Shown here: in pieces, positions 29,076 through 37,801 of the stretch
How the letters are laid out: every line of letters starts with the position of its first letter
Position numbering within the stretch: position 1 is the stretch's first letter
Source of the DNA: an uncultured Corynebacterium sp.
GTDB taxonomy: Bacteria > Actinomycetota > Actinomycetes > Mycobacteriales > Mycobacteriaceae
Length of the DNA stretch: 64,000 nt
NCBI RefSeq assembly: GCF_946222305.1
Contig: NZ_CAMIHZ010000001.1
Coordinates: 107,656-171,655 of the forward strand
Direction of reading: 5' to 3'
Position numbers and translations under genes: made by a program
Notes under the pieces: generated by a model
Told to the model about the DNA's origin: nothing
The model's database searches: none
Seen by the model: only the letters and a program-made list of their open reading frames with translations

Positions 29076-31868
29076 TTAGCGCCACACTCGCGGTGCCTTG
29101 ATCCATCCCAATAGGTGTCCGATCCCGTACAGTGCTGCAGCGACTGCGCCCACGCCGGCTGCACCAGCCAGTAGCTTCAGCAGTAGACCCTTGGAAGATC
29201 CGGCACCCTCCAGAGAACCAGTGGAACCGCTCTGGTCTGGCTTGCTGGGGTCTCCCGGCTTGCTGGGATCCTCTGGCTTACCGGGGTCGCCTGGCTCTTC
29301 TGGATCATTCGCTCCGCTTGGAGCGTTGAACCCCACCTTGATGGGGTCGTGGTCGCTCGCGCGGAACACGTCATTGCCGTAGAAATCCACGACATTGTAG
29401 TTGCGACGGGAGTACTCAAAGCTGGTGGATTCATCGCTGTTGATATCCCACACATCTGCGCCTTGAACTAGCTTCATTGCCTTTTCGTTGGCCAAGACGT
29501 GGTCGAGGGATCCTAGGCGTCCGCCAAACTGGTAGGACAAGCCGGCATCGAAATGTGTGTCCAGGTTGGTGAAGCCGCCCTCTTCGAGAACTCGGATGGG
29601 ATCTTCCTTGGCGTAGGCGTTGAAGTCTCCCATCACGAACTGGGCCTTGTCCTTCCAATCGTCTTGCTCACCAAGCCAAGTACGCAGCTGGTTGGACATC
29701 TCCTTGCGGAGGTTGGCGTTGTTGCCTTGACCGTCGCCGGTATCGGCATCGCCTCGCGCGACGGATCCCTTGGACTTGTAGTGGTTGACCACGGCCACGA
29801 AGCTTTCGTCACCGCCGCTGGTCTTGAACTCCTGGGCCAAGGGCTGGCGGGCGATTCCGTTGAAAGCCTCGTGATCCAAAATGCGGGAATCCCCCACCGG
29901 AGAAACCTTGTCTGGGTTATAGATGAAGGCGGTGCGGATCACGTCCTCATCACCCGGGAGCTGCTTCGGGCTAGGCACATACTTCCAGTTGCCACCCGCA
30001 GCGTTCAGAGCATCAACCAGCTTCTTCAGCGACTCATCCCGGACATGGCCGAATTTCGCCGAGTTCTCGATCTCTTCCAGCCCCAACACGCTGACGTTCA
30101 GCTTATTGATGGCTGCGACGATCTTTCCTTGCTGATCTTCGAAAGCCTTCTGGGAGTAAGCTCCACGGACCTGGCAATTCTTTGCGGTAACTGGTGCGCC
30201 ATTGCGGTCGGTGTATGCACCACACCCAGCCTCATCTTGGCCTAGATCGGTGAAGTAGTTCAAAACATTGAAGCTCGCGATAGACAGATCCCCGCCGACT
30301 TGTTCAGGACCACCGGCCTCCGCAGCCCGGGAATCCTCCCATGCGATAGGCAGCTTGCCTCGCGGTGTCTCCCCCGTGACCTCGCCAGTGGGCTGCAATC
30401 CCCACTTGTCGAAATTGAAGCTCAACACCGCAGGATTTTGGAAAGTGATCTTGTCACCGGTGCGCAGGGAACGAGTTCCCTCCTTGGTGGACAGGTATGG
30501 CAGTGGCACGTTCTTGGCTGCAGCGTTGAGGAAGTAATTGCGGGTCGCACCGTCGTCGAGGGTGATCACACGCTTGAGGTTTTCCTCCTCGTACTTTTGA
30601 GCTTCTGCCCCCGGCGCCACCATCTGGGTTGCCTGGTACAGCGGCTTATCCCCAGCCACGAGGTCCACGCTGCCGAAACTGGAGACATCGTAGTTGTTCG
30701 TCACTGTGTATTCGCTGGTGGGCTGGAATAGCATGTGCTCGTTAGCTTCGCGGTGCGCTGGGTCGGTGGGCACATTGTCGCCAATGGGCTTGGGCTTGTC
30801 GCCGCAGTCCGCCGTTGGGTTGGTCGATTCTTTAACCGACGCCGCGCTGATCTGCGTAGACGTTTTGTACTCGGATACTGTTCCCGTGACGACCACGCAT
30901 TTGTCGAGTTCGCTAGGGGCCTTGGATCCGGTGTACACGAACAGAGCCTGCGAGGCCTCCCCTGCCTTGCGCGCTGCCCCGCCAGTACCGCCCATTTGGA
31001 TAACGAAGCCCTTGAGCCCTCCCGTGGGGTACGACGCGGTCACCCAACCGGACGTAGTCACGGACTTCTCCGCCAGTGGAGAGGCCTCCCCTGTGCCTTG
31101 AATCTCGTCGATGGGTGTGTTCTTGCCCGTGTCCGTGCCAGGAGCTGGATCAGTACCTGGGTTTTCGCCCGTGCCTGGATCAGTGCCGGGTGCGGGGTCG
31201 GTGCCGGGTGCTGGGGCGCCACCCTTAACGGCATCTCCACCGGAGAAGTGCGGGGATGGCTCGCCAGTAGCGAAGTCTGCCCCATTGTCGTCCGTATCCA
31301 CGCCGAGCTGCTTGCGCGATACGGACGTGGTGTTGCTCGTTGCGGGCGCAGGAGTGGACTCGGCAACCCCGGCACCGCCAAAGCCCACGATGTCAATGGC
31401 GGAGTTACCCTTGGACCACTTAGCAGTGGTGTTGGTCAGGACAACCGAACCCTTGGTACCGGACATCGTCAGCTGGTCGCCCTGGGCGTCGGAGGAAAAA
31501 GAGGTGGTGCCACCGGTGCCCTTACTACCCTGGATGAGGTAGTAGCCCCCTGGTGCGATCTGGCCGGTGAGTGGGACCGTTGCGCTAGCGGCAGTACCGT
31601 TGGCCGATAGGTATTGGATGGCCCACCCGTCCAACGAAATTGGCTTTGAGGTGGGGTTGTACAGCTCAATGAAATCGTGGGTCAAGGTGGCGCCGGAGTT
31701 GCCGCCGCCTCCGTAGACCTCGTTGATGACGACGTTGTCGCCTGCAGGGGTGGCGGAAGCTAGACCTGCTGCGTTAGTGGCGCCGAACGCGGTGGGAACA
31801 ACGAGGGAGCACAGGGTGAGTCCGGAAACGGTGAAAGTGCTGGAGAATTTGCGAAGCTCGAAAGACAT
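29076..31868 (-). CDS. Surface-anchored extracellular nuclease (ExeM/NucH-like) with lamin-tail domain
   Basis: Secreted DNA/RNA-degrading enzyme, probably for phosphate or nucleoside scavenging. In order in the ~930 residues: signal peptide (cleaved about residue 36-45); a lamin-tail-like domain with DNVVINEVYGGGG and IELYNPTSKPISLDGW; a Pro/Thr/Gly/Asp repeat of PGTDPAPGTDPGTG type; an OB-like domain; an endonuclease/exonuclease/phosphatase domain (SIASFNVLNYF, LGLEEIEN, NHYKSKGS, VMGDFNAYAKEDP, ASDHDPIKVGF); a Pro/Asp/Lys/Ser spacer; and a C-terminal membrane segment with a basic tail. The ATG at 31868 has a GAAAGG ribosome binding site. The 5'-nucleotidase is just upstream on the same strand. 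Confidence 0.9.
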   Translation of the reverse strand: MSFELRKFSSTFTVSGLTLCSLVVPTAFGATNAAGLASATPAGDNVVINEVYGGGGNSGATLTHDFIELYNPTSKPISLDGWAIQYLSANGTAASATVPLTGQIAPGGYYLIQGSKGTGGTTSFSSDAQGDQLTMSGTKGSVVLTNTTAKWSKGNSAIDIVGFGGAGVAESTPAPATSNTTSVSRKQLGVDTDDNGADFATGEPSPHFSGGDAVKGGAPAPGTDPAPGTDPGTGENPGTDPAPGTDTGKNTPIDEIQGTGEASPLAEKSVTTSGWVTASYPTGGLKGFVIQMGGTGGAARKAGEASQALFVYTGSKAPSELDKCVVVTGTVSEYKTSTQISAASVKESTNPTADCGDKPKPIGDNVPTDPAHREANEHMLFQPTSEYTVTNNYDVSSFGSVDLVAGDKPLYQATQMVAPGAEAQKYEEENLKRVITLDDGATRNYFLNAAAKNVPLPYLSTKEGTRSLRTGDKITFQNPAVLSFNFDKWGLQPTGEVTGETPRGKLPIAWEDSRAAEAGGPEQVGGDLSIASFNVLNYFTDLGQDEAGCGAYTDRNGAPVTAKNCQVRGAYSQKAFEDQQGKIVAAINKLNVSVLGLEEIENSAKFGHVRDESLKKLVDALNAAGGNWKYVPSPKQLPGDEDVIRTAFIYNPDKVSPVGDSRILDHEAFNGIARQPLAQEFKTSGGDESFVAVVNHYKSKGSVARGDADTGDGQGNNANLRKEMSNQLRTWLGEQDDWKDKAQFVMGDFNAYAKEDPIRVLEEGGFTNLDTHFDAGLSYQFGGRLGSLDHVLANEKAMKLVQGADVWDINSDESTSFEYSRRNYNVVDFYGNDVFRASDHDPIKVGFNAPSGANDPEEPGDPGKPEDPSKPGDPSKPDQSGSTGSLEGAGSSKGLLLKLLAGAAGVGAVAAALYGIGHLLGWIKAPRVWR
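31128..31228 (-). repeat. Imperfect tandem repeat encoding PGTDPAPGTDPGTG-type linker
   Basis: Short tandem units of roughly 18-24 nt encode Pro-Gly-Thr-Asp-Pro repeats between the lamin-tail-like and OB-like domains of the nuclease. Such repeats vary in number between strains and form a flexible cell-wall-spanning linker. A second, shorter Pro-Asp-Lys-Ser repeat lies near 29239-29300, before the membrane anchor. Confidence 0.75.
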
Positions 31869-32031
31869 GGAAGGTGAAGGACCTTTCAACTAGAGCACAC
31901 CGGGAACCGACGTTTGAGGAACGTGGGCCCCGGGGTGCGAACCGATGAGTCACAGCTCAGATTCGATGGGATAGGTTGCTGCGACTGTGCTATGAGGCTA
32001 GGATGTCTGGGTTCTAAAGACGGGGGTGGGG

Positions 32032-34167
32032 TTAGCGAGCCTTCGGCAAGATGTGCTTAGGCAGCTTCAGCCACGAAGGAATCATCCACTTCGGGATCAT
32101 GCCGTGGTCGTACGCCCACGACAGCAGGCCGGCACCCGCCAGCGCGGAGAGCAAACCGCCGAAGAGGAAAGCCCAGAAACCACGCTGCTGTTCCGGGGTG
32201 GAACCGGTAGGTGCGGAGCTTTCGCCCGAACCTGGCAGGGAACCGGTGGAATCCGGGGTGGTGATCGTATGACCGTTGACAGGGACCAGCTGATCGGTAC
32301 CGTTGTCCGTGGTCACGCGCATCATGATGGCATCGGCCGGAACCGTTGCCTCGATGGTGGCCTGGCCGGTTTCGTTGTTGCTGTCCGTGATGGTGTTATC
32401 GACGGGTGCGGAAACTGGCTTGGTCCACACAGTGCGACCGCCATCTTGGTATGCAAAGGAAACTTGGGCAGTTTGTGCCTTCGGCTCACCTTCGGTGGTG
32501 TAGCTCAGGGAGGCCAGCTCGATCTTCACTTTCTCGTTCGCAGTCAGCTTGTTCCGGTCAGCATCAACAAAGTGCACGCCCACGCTGGTCTGATCGGTGC
32601 GGGCCTGCAGGTTGGAATTGGCGGCGAGGTACTTGTTGAAAGCATCGATATCCACCAGGCCGGTGTCTTGGATCTTGTTGGCGCCGCCTTCGTGAGTGTT
32701 GAAACCGGTGAAGCCGTCACCTTCGGCGAGCAGGAAGTTATTTCCGGCTACGCGATAAGTCTTTGCTGGATCCAGTGGCTTACCGTTGATCAGCACCGAA
32801 GTGATGCGGGATCCCACGGGAGCCTTCTGATCGTAGGTGTACTCCACATTCTTGGACAGCCCCAGTGCCAAGACTGGTCGTTCGCCAGCGGCCGCGTTGC
32901 GCCACTGCTGCTCCAGAACCTGCTTGAACTGCTCGCCGGTGATGTCTACAACGCCGAGGGTGTTGTTGAATGGCTGGACCAGGTAGGACTCCGCATACGT
33001 GACTTCGCCCTTCTCCAGGTCAGCACGTACGCCACCGGCGTTCATTACACCGATGTCCGCCTTAATGTCGGTGGAGTTATTGACAGACTCCAACGTGGCA
33101 TCTGCCAGCATCGAGTTCAGGGTGGATTCCGTACCACGGTTGGAGCCCGGCTTATCGCCGGCGTTGGAGCCACGGTAGAAGTCGTTGGCGATGGTTGCGA
33201 CGACCTTGTTGCCTTCTTCCTTCGACGCCGCTTCAGCCTCATCAACGATCCGCTTTACCTCTGGATCCTGCGCACCATTGCAGGCCTGTGAAACTTCAGT
33301 GGCCGAACGGTTCGCGGTCTTCACGCTGACAACGCGCTTTTCAGCCTTGTCGTAGACCACATCGATATCCGCCACCAACATGCCGTAGTTAGCCGGCTGG
33401 ATCACGGGAGGCTGGCCATCGGTCAGGTTGCGGTTGACGTGAGTGTGACCGGCAATGACGGCATCGACTTCCTTGCCGAAGCCCTCGGAGGATACGCCCT
33501 CGTGAACCAATCCGATGACAACATCGGCTTCGCCGGATTGCTTCAGTCGAGCAGCTTCGGCGCTAGCTGCCTTTACCGGATCATCGAACGTGATGCCCTG
33601 GATGCCTTTGGGGCTCACCAGCTCAGACGTGGTGTCGGTGATTGCACCGACGTAGCCGATCTTCACGCCGCCTTTTTCCACAACCTGGCTAGGCGCGATC
33701 TGGGCACCCTTCATGTTGGCCGCTAGGTGAGGGAACTTCGCCAGCTTGGAACCATCCACGCCGACTCGGCCGTTGAGGTCATCCCAACCCTTGTCCAGCT
33801 CGTGGTTACCCACCGCGGAAGCTTCCAGCTTCATCGTATTCAACGCGTCAATGGTGGGCTTATCCTTCAGGATCGAAGAAACGAATGGAGAGCCACCGAT
33901 GTTGTCGCCAGCAGAGACAAAGCTGGTATTCGGATTAGCCTCGCGCTCCTTGTTCAAGTAGCAAGCCAGGGCGCCCGCCCCAATCTCCTTGATGGATCCA
34001 TCCTTGTTCTTGATCTGGGAGATGTGACCGTGGAAGTCGGTCACGCCGAGGATGTTCAGGCTGACCTGATCAGCGTGGGCAGCGTGAGCTGGGACAGAAA
34101 GCGAAGCGAACGCCACGCTAGGGGTTACAACGAGCGCCAACGCGGCACGCGAAAGCTTACGAGACAT
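32032..34167 (-). CDS. Cell-surface 5'-nucleotidase / UshA-like metallophosphatase
   Basis: Hydrolyses extracellular nucleotides to nucleosides and phosphate. The 711 residues have a signal peptide (MSRKLSRAALALVVTPSVAF..., cleaved near AHAAHA), and the metallophosphatase motifs TDFHGHI, GDNIGGSPF, GNHELDKGWDDL and GHTHVN. The 5'-nucleotidase C-terminal domain has NAGGVRADLEKGEVT. A Ser/Gly/Pro-rich spacer leads to a membrane segment (FWAFLFGGLLSALAGAGLLSW) and a basic tail. The ATG at 34167 has a GAGGAG Shine-Dalgarno. Its leader contains a strong hairpin (34204-34234). The nuclease gene follows by ~160 nt on the same strand. Confidence 0.9.
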   Translation of the reverse strand: MSRKLSRAALALVVTPSVAFASLSVPAHAAHADQVSLNILGVTDFHGHISQIKNKDGSIKEIGAGALACYLNKEREANPNTSFVSAGDNIGGSPFVSSILKDKPTIDALNTMKLEASAVGNHELDKGWDDLNGRVGVDGSKLAKFPHLAANMKGAQIAPSQVVEKGGVKIGYVGAITDTTSELVSPKGIQGITFDDPVKAASAEAARLKQSGEADVVIGLVHEGVSSEGFGKEVDAVIAGHTHVNRNLTDGQPPVIQPANYGMLVADIDVVYDKAEKRVVSVKTANRSATEVSQACNGAQDPEVKRIVDEAEAASKEEGNKVVATIANDFYRGSNAGDKPGSNRGTESTLNSMLADATLESVNNSTDIKADIGVMNAGGVRADLEKGEVTYAESYLVQPFNNTLGVVDITGEQFKQVLEQQWRNAAAGERPVLALGLSKNVEYTYDQKAPVGSRITSVLINGKPLDPAKTYRVAGNNFLLAEGDGFTGFNTHEGGANKIQDTGLVDIDAFNKYLAANSNLQARTDQTSVGVHFVDADRNKLTANEKVKIELASLSYTTEGEPKAQTAQVSFAYQDGGRTVWTKPVSAPVDNTITDSNNETGQATIEATVPADAIMMRVTTDNGTDQLVPVNGHTITTPDSTGSLPGSGESSAPTGSTPEQQRGFWAFLFGGLLSALAGAGLLSWAYDHGMIPKWMIPSWLKLPKHILPKAR

Positions 34168-34203
34168 ATAGGATGCTCCTCTTGCGGGAAAGTCAAAACG
34201 TCA

Positions 34204-34234
34204 AAAGGGAGCTAACCACTTGTTAGCTCCCTTT
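34204..34234 (-). terminator. Perfect 13-bp hairpin ahead of the 5'-nucleotidase gene
   Basis: Arms AAAGGGAGCTAAC and GTTAGCTCCCTTT pair perfectly around a 5-nt loop. On the minus strand the stem is followed by TTTTGACGTTTTGACTTT. It lies ~180 nt after hisS and only ~37 nt before the 5'-nucleotidase ATG. It could be the hisS terminator or a leader attenuator; the position leaves almost no room for a promoter in between. Confidence 0.65.
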
Positions 34235-34414
34235 CGCTCGACACCCAGTCACACGCTCTTGCGGTTTTTCTCTTCCGTTAGAAAAAATTTGCCGACCGTT
34301 TACCCCCGTCGCCCCCGTATTCGGGGAAGCAGGGTACCGCCGGCCACCCAGCAGCTCGCAGGGAAACGGCCGCTTCCCAGCGCACTCCACTGACGGTTGC
34401 GGGCAGATAGCTTC

Positions 34415-35701
34415 CTACTGCAGCGAAGCGGTCAATTCGGTGACCACGGACTCGATCGCGATATCGCGCTGTTCGTGAGCCGCGAGATTCTTCAGCGCAA
34501 CGGTGCCTGCCTCCAACTCGGACTCCCCCATGACCAGCGCGAACTTGGCTCCTGCCCTGTCTGCGCCCTTCATCGCGCCCTTCAGTCCGCGATCACCGTA
34601 GGACATGTCCACGCTGATCCCTGCGGCGCGCAACTCGTTGATTAACCGCGCCATCCGAGCCTTCGCCGCACTACCCAGCGCAACTCCATACACGTCGACA
34701 CGGCGACCCTCCGCCGCAGTCTTACCCTCGGCCTGCAGGGCAAGAATGGTTCTATCCACGCCCAGGCCATAGCCGATGCCGGAAAGATCTTGTCCCCCCA
34801 ATTGCGCCATCAGTCCGTCGTATCGGCCACCGCCACCAATTCCGGACTGCGCTCCCAGACCATCGTGGACAAACTCGAAGCACGTCTTGGTGTAGTAATC
34901 CAGACCGCGGACCATGCGCGGGTTGATAACGTACTCCACGCCCAAGTCATCCAACATGCCAGTCACCGTTTCAAAGTGCTCGCGAGACGATGCACTGAGG
35001 TGATCCAGCATCAGCGGAGCATCTGCGAGCATCTCCTGCATCTCGGGACGCTTATCGTCCAACACCCGCAACGGGTTCAGCTCGGCGCGGCGGGACGTTT
35101 CCTCATCAAGCGGTAGCTCCTGCAAGAACCCCTGCAGCTTGGCACGATAGGCGGGGCGGTCGGAACTGTCCCCCAAGGACGTCAGTTCCAAACGCTGCCC
35201 GGTCAGCCCTACAGAGCGGTAGCAACGATCCGCTAAGGCGATGACTTCGGCGTCGAGGTAAGGGTCATCAACCCCCACGGCCTCCACTCCCACCTGCTGC
35301 AGCTGGCGGTAGCGACCGGCCTGCGGGCGTTCGTAGCGGAAAAACGGACCAGCGTAGACGAGCTTGGCCGGCAGCTGCCCCCGATCCAGATTGTGTTCGA
35401 TAATGGAACGGATTACCCCGGCGGTGCCTTCCGGCCGGAGGGTGACGCTGCGGCCACCGCGGTCGGCGAAAGTGTACATCTCCTTGCTCACCACATCCGT
35501 CGATTCACCGACGCCGCGGGCAAACAGGTTCGTGTCTTCAAAAATGGGCAGCTCAATGTGTTCGTATCCCGCCTGGCGGGCGGCGTTCGTAAACGCTTCG
35601 CGAACCGCCAAAAACTCATGCGAGTTCGGTGGGAAGTACTCTTGCACACCCTTGGGTGCGCTCAGGGCCTGAAACTTCTTCTTTGCTGCACTGTCATTCA
35701 C
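34415..35701 (-). CDS. hisS: Histidyl-tRNA synthetase
   Basis: Charges tRNA-His. The 428 residues show class II motifs: LRPEGTAGVIRSIIEH, FRYERPQAGRYRQLQQVGVE, the histidine-site loops RGLDYYTKTCFEF and SGIGGGGRYDGLMAQLGG, and motif 3 GIGYGLGVDRTILAL. A C-terminal anticodon-binding domain ends ...ELTASLQ. It lies downstream of the metallo-beta-lactamase hydrolase gene on the same strand, the M. tuberculosis order. No T-box is seen. Confidence 0.97.
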   Translation of the reverse strand: MNDSAAKKKFQALSAPKGVQEYFPPNSHEFLAVREAFTNAARQAGYEHIELPIFEDTNLFARGVGESTDVVSKEMYTFADRGGRSVTLRPEGTAGVIRSIIEHNLDRGQLPAKLVYAGPFFRYERPQAGRYRQLQQVGVEAVGVDDPYLDAEVIALADRCYRSVGLTGQRLELTSLGDSSDRPAYRAKLQGFLQELPLDEETSRRAELNPLRVLDDKRPEMQEMLADAPLMLDHLSASSREHFETVTGMLDDLGVEYVINPRMVRGLDYYTKTCFEFVHDGLGAQSGIGGGGRYDGLMAQLGGQDLSGIGYGLGVDRTILALQAEGKTAAEGRRVDVYGVALGSAAKARMARLINELRAAGISVDMSYGDRGLKGAMKGADRAGAKFALVMGESELEAGTVALKNLAAHEQRDIAIESVVTELTASLQ

Positions 35702-35785
35702 AACTACAGAGTTTAACTACTCCCCTTCACCGGGTGAGGTGCAGGTGGCGTTCGTCGCCAAGAGGCCGTGACTAAACGCACAGTT

Positions 35786-36580
35786 TTAGCGCACGGCTTG
35801 CAGGTATCCGTTCGTGCGCTTTTCCTGCCCGATGGTCGTCGCCGGACCGTGCCCGGTGACAACAACATCGTCATCATCGAATTCCGTGCTGAGCTTTTTT
35901 AGCGACAGGACCATATCTTCCGGCGAGCTGCCCGGCAGATCCGTGCGACCTACTCCCCCGCGGAATAAGACGTCACCACCGATGATGAACCCTGGCACGC
36001 GGAACATGACGTGGCCTGGGGAATGCCCGGGCAAGTGGTGCACTTCAAATTCGACGCCGGCTAGCGCGATGGTGTTTTCAGTGAGATCCCGCAGGTCTTC
36101 TACCTTTTTCATATCGACAACGCGAAACATCTGCGCTAGCGGTGAAATCGTTTGGTCCATTTCGAGGAATGGACGGTCAGCCGGGTGGACGTACACGGGC
36201 ACGCCGAAATCCCCCGCGTCGCGGATGTGGTCGATATGACCGTGGGTGAGGACGATCTGTTCCACCGAGAATGCATACTGTTTCGCCAGCTGGGTGATGG
36301 TCGCGTGAGCGCCGAAACCTGGGTCAATCACTACAGCAGGCGCGTTGCCACTTGATTGTTGGTTTGAGTTGGGGTCGGAGGCTGCGGAGTTATTGGCGTC
36401 AGATAAAGAACTACGTGAAGTCGTAGCGCCGGCGACCTTCGCCCCCGAACGGTCAATGAGGACGTAGCAGTTGGTTTGGAGGGGCCCGGCGGAGAATGTG
36501 AGGATCTCGACTACCGGGGAGACGGCTTCTACCGTGACAGGTGTGCTGGGGGTTGTGGAGGGGTTGAGTAGATCGGTCAT
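35786..36580 (-). CDS. Metallo-beta-lactamase-fold hydrolase (glyoxalase II-like)
   Basis: Probable thioesterase or glyoxalase II-type hydrolase. The ~264 residues have the binuclear-metal motif THGHIDHIRDAGDFG, HHLPGHSPGHVMF, GGDVLFRGGVGRTDLPG and VVTGHGPATTIGQE. An unusual Ser/Asn/Ala-rich insert of ~38 residues (around SRSSLSDANNSAASDPNSNQ) interrupts the N-terminal beta-sheet just before VVIDPGFG. The ATG at 36580, with an AGGGTGG ribosome binding site, is preferred over an upstream GTG. It is divergent from the cyclophilin gene and sits next to hisS. Confidence 0.88.
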   Translation of the reverse strand: MTDLLNPSTTPSTPVTVEAVSPVVEILTFSAGPLQTNCYVLIDRSGAKVAGATTSRSSLSDANNSAASDPNSNQQSSGNAPAVVIDPGFGAHATITQLAKQYAFSVEQIVLTHGHIDHIRDAGDFGVPVYVHPADRPFLEMDQTISPLAQMFRVVDMKKVEDLRDLTENTIALAGVEFEVHHLPGHSPGHVMFRVPGFIIGGDVLFRGGVGRTDLPGSSPEDMVLSLKKLSTEFDDDDVVVTGHGPATTIGQEKRTNGYLQAVR

Positions 36581-36637
36581 GTTTACCACCCTAGCGAGCG
36601 AGTGGAGAAGCGGTCGGGCATTTTTGGGAGCGTCACC

Positions 36638-36667
36638 TTAGTAATCGCTGAGGCGCTAAGGCATAAT
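36638..36667 (+). promoter_or_regulatory. Candidate promoter of the cyclophilin gene
   Basis: TTAGTA (36638-36643) and CATAAT (36662-36667) are separated by 18 nt. A 6-bp inverted repeat, CCTTAG...CTAAGG, spans the promoter region and may be an operator. The gene starts ~77 nt downstream. Confidence 0.35.
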
Positions 36668-36743
36668 GAACGTTTGAAAACTAACCAGCCCGACGGCGGC
36701 GAGACTCTGACGTCGTACTCGACAAGAAAGGTCGCTACCTAGC

Positions 36744-37649
36744 GTGTCCCACAACAACAAGAGCAATTGGCCCAACAAGGGCCGGCGTGACGAAGCTCTG
36801 TCCGAATTGGAAAAGACCCTGCGATCCCGTGAGCGCCGGGCGAAGGCTGCTCCACTGGGCGTAATTTTCGCAACCCTGGCCGTGTTGGTGCTACTGGTCG
36901 GCGGTATCTACATGGCTGTGACCTGGGGCGGTGGCGATCAAAAAAACGAGGCGGCAGACCAGAGCAGCTCGTCGGAGCAGAAGCCACCAGAGGGTGCGGA
37001 TATGCCGGAAAAGCCGCTGGAGCCTTACGCGCAGACTGTGAAGTGCGAGTACAAGAATGACGGTAAGGCCGCCAAGCCCGTGGACGTGCCCAACGGCAAC
37101 GATGTGAAGACCTCCGGAACCCAGAAGGTCATGATCAAGACCAACCAGGGAGACATCCCTGTTGAGGTGGACGCTTCCAAGTCTCCTTGTACTGTGAACT
37201 CCTTCGTGCACCTTGTGGAGTCGAAATTCTTCGACGACACAAAGTGCCACCGCACCGTGAAGTCTGATGGTCTGACCATCCTGCAGTGCGGCGATCCCAC
37301 TGCCAAGGGCAATGGTGGCCCTGGTTACCGTTTCGCCAATGAGTTCCCAGAAAACGCGTTCGTGAAGCCCGGTGAGAAGGTTGATCCAACGAACCCGCCG
37401 GAGGGATTGCAGAATCCGGTGAAGTACAAGCGCGGTAGCTTGGCAATGGCGAACACGGGTCAGCCGGAGTCCAATGGTTCCCAATTCTTCCTGGTTGATC
37501 AGGATTCCACCCTGCCACCTACCTACAACCTGTTCGGCACCATCACTGAAGAGGGGCTGCAGACGCTGGACAAGATTCTGGAGAAGGCACCGAAGGATGA
37601 TGGCAAGCCTAAGGACGAGGTGAAGATCACTTCTGCAACGAAGGCTTAG
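36744..37649 (+). CDS. Membrane-anchored cyclophilin-type peptidyl-prolyl isomerase
   Basis: Catalyses cis/trans isomerisation of Xaa-Pro bonds, outside the membrane. The 301 residues have a basic N-terminus (MSHNNKSNWPNKGRRDEALSE), a single transmembrane segment (about residues 36-56), an acidic/Ser/Glu-rich spacer, and a C-terminal cyclophilin domain. Its sheet motifs include FHRTVK-like KCHRTVKSDGLTILQCGDP, GNGGPGYRFANEFPE, GSLAMANTGQPESNGSQFFL and NLFGTI. The start is GTG at 36744. It is the divergent neighbour of the hydrolase gene, and convergent with relA, separated from it by a strong terminator. Confidence 0.93.
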   Translation: MSHNNKSNWPNKGRRDEALSELEKTLRSRERRAKAAPLGVIFATLAVLVLLVGGIYMAVTWGGGDQKNEAADQSSSSEQKPPEGADMPEKPLEPYAQTVKCEYKNDGKAAKPVDVPNGNDVKTSGTQKVMIKTNQGDIPVEVDASKSPCTVNSFVHLVESKFFDDTKCHRTVKSDGLTILQCGDPTAKGNGGPGYRFANEFPENAFVKPGEKVDPTNPPEGLQNPVKYKRGSLAMANTGQPESNGSQFFLVDQDSTLPPTYNLFGTITEEGLQTLDKILEKAPKDDGKPKDEVKITSATKA

Positions 37650-37694
37650 GGTTTTGACTGGGTACCTGCTATGTGCGGGGCACCCGGAAGTTTG

Positions 37695-37726
37695 AAAGGT
37701 CAGCGCCGGTGTGGGCGCTGACCTTT
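37695..37726 (+). terminator. Strong intrinsic terminator after the cyclophilin gene
   Basis: Perfect 13-bp stem AAAGGTCAGCGCC / GGCGCTGACCTTT with loop GGTGTG, followed by TTCTTT on the plus strand. On the minus strand it also fits the end of relA (stop near 37802), so it may serve both convergent genes. Confidence 0.85.
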
Positions 37727-37801
37727 TTCTTTGGGTTCCTGGGGTGCTGCGATCCGCGGGTGTTGAGGCGGAGCTACTCCCCGGCAGCCGCTGCGGTAGA
37801 G

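Noticed and set aside
30735..31610. 291-codon plus-strand ORF opposite the nuclease gene
   Set aside because: Trp/Arg/Gly-rich low-complexity translation of a Pro/Thr-rich repeat region; antisense artefact.
32026..33291. 421-codon plus-strand ORF opposite the 5'-nucleotidase gene
   Set aside because: Antisense to a gene with clear catalytic motifs; compositionally a shadow frame.
34281..34340. C-rich stretches that suggest a 6C RNA
   Set aside because: The C-runs are not in the loops of two adjacent stems, as the 6C motif requires.
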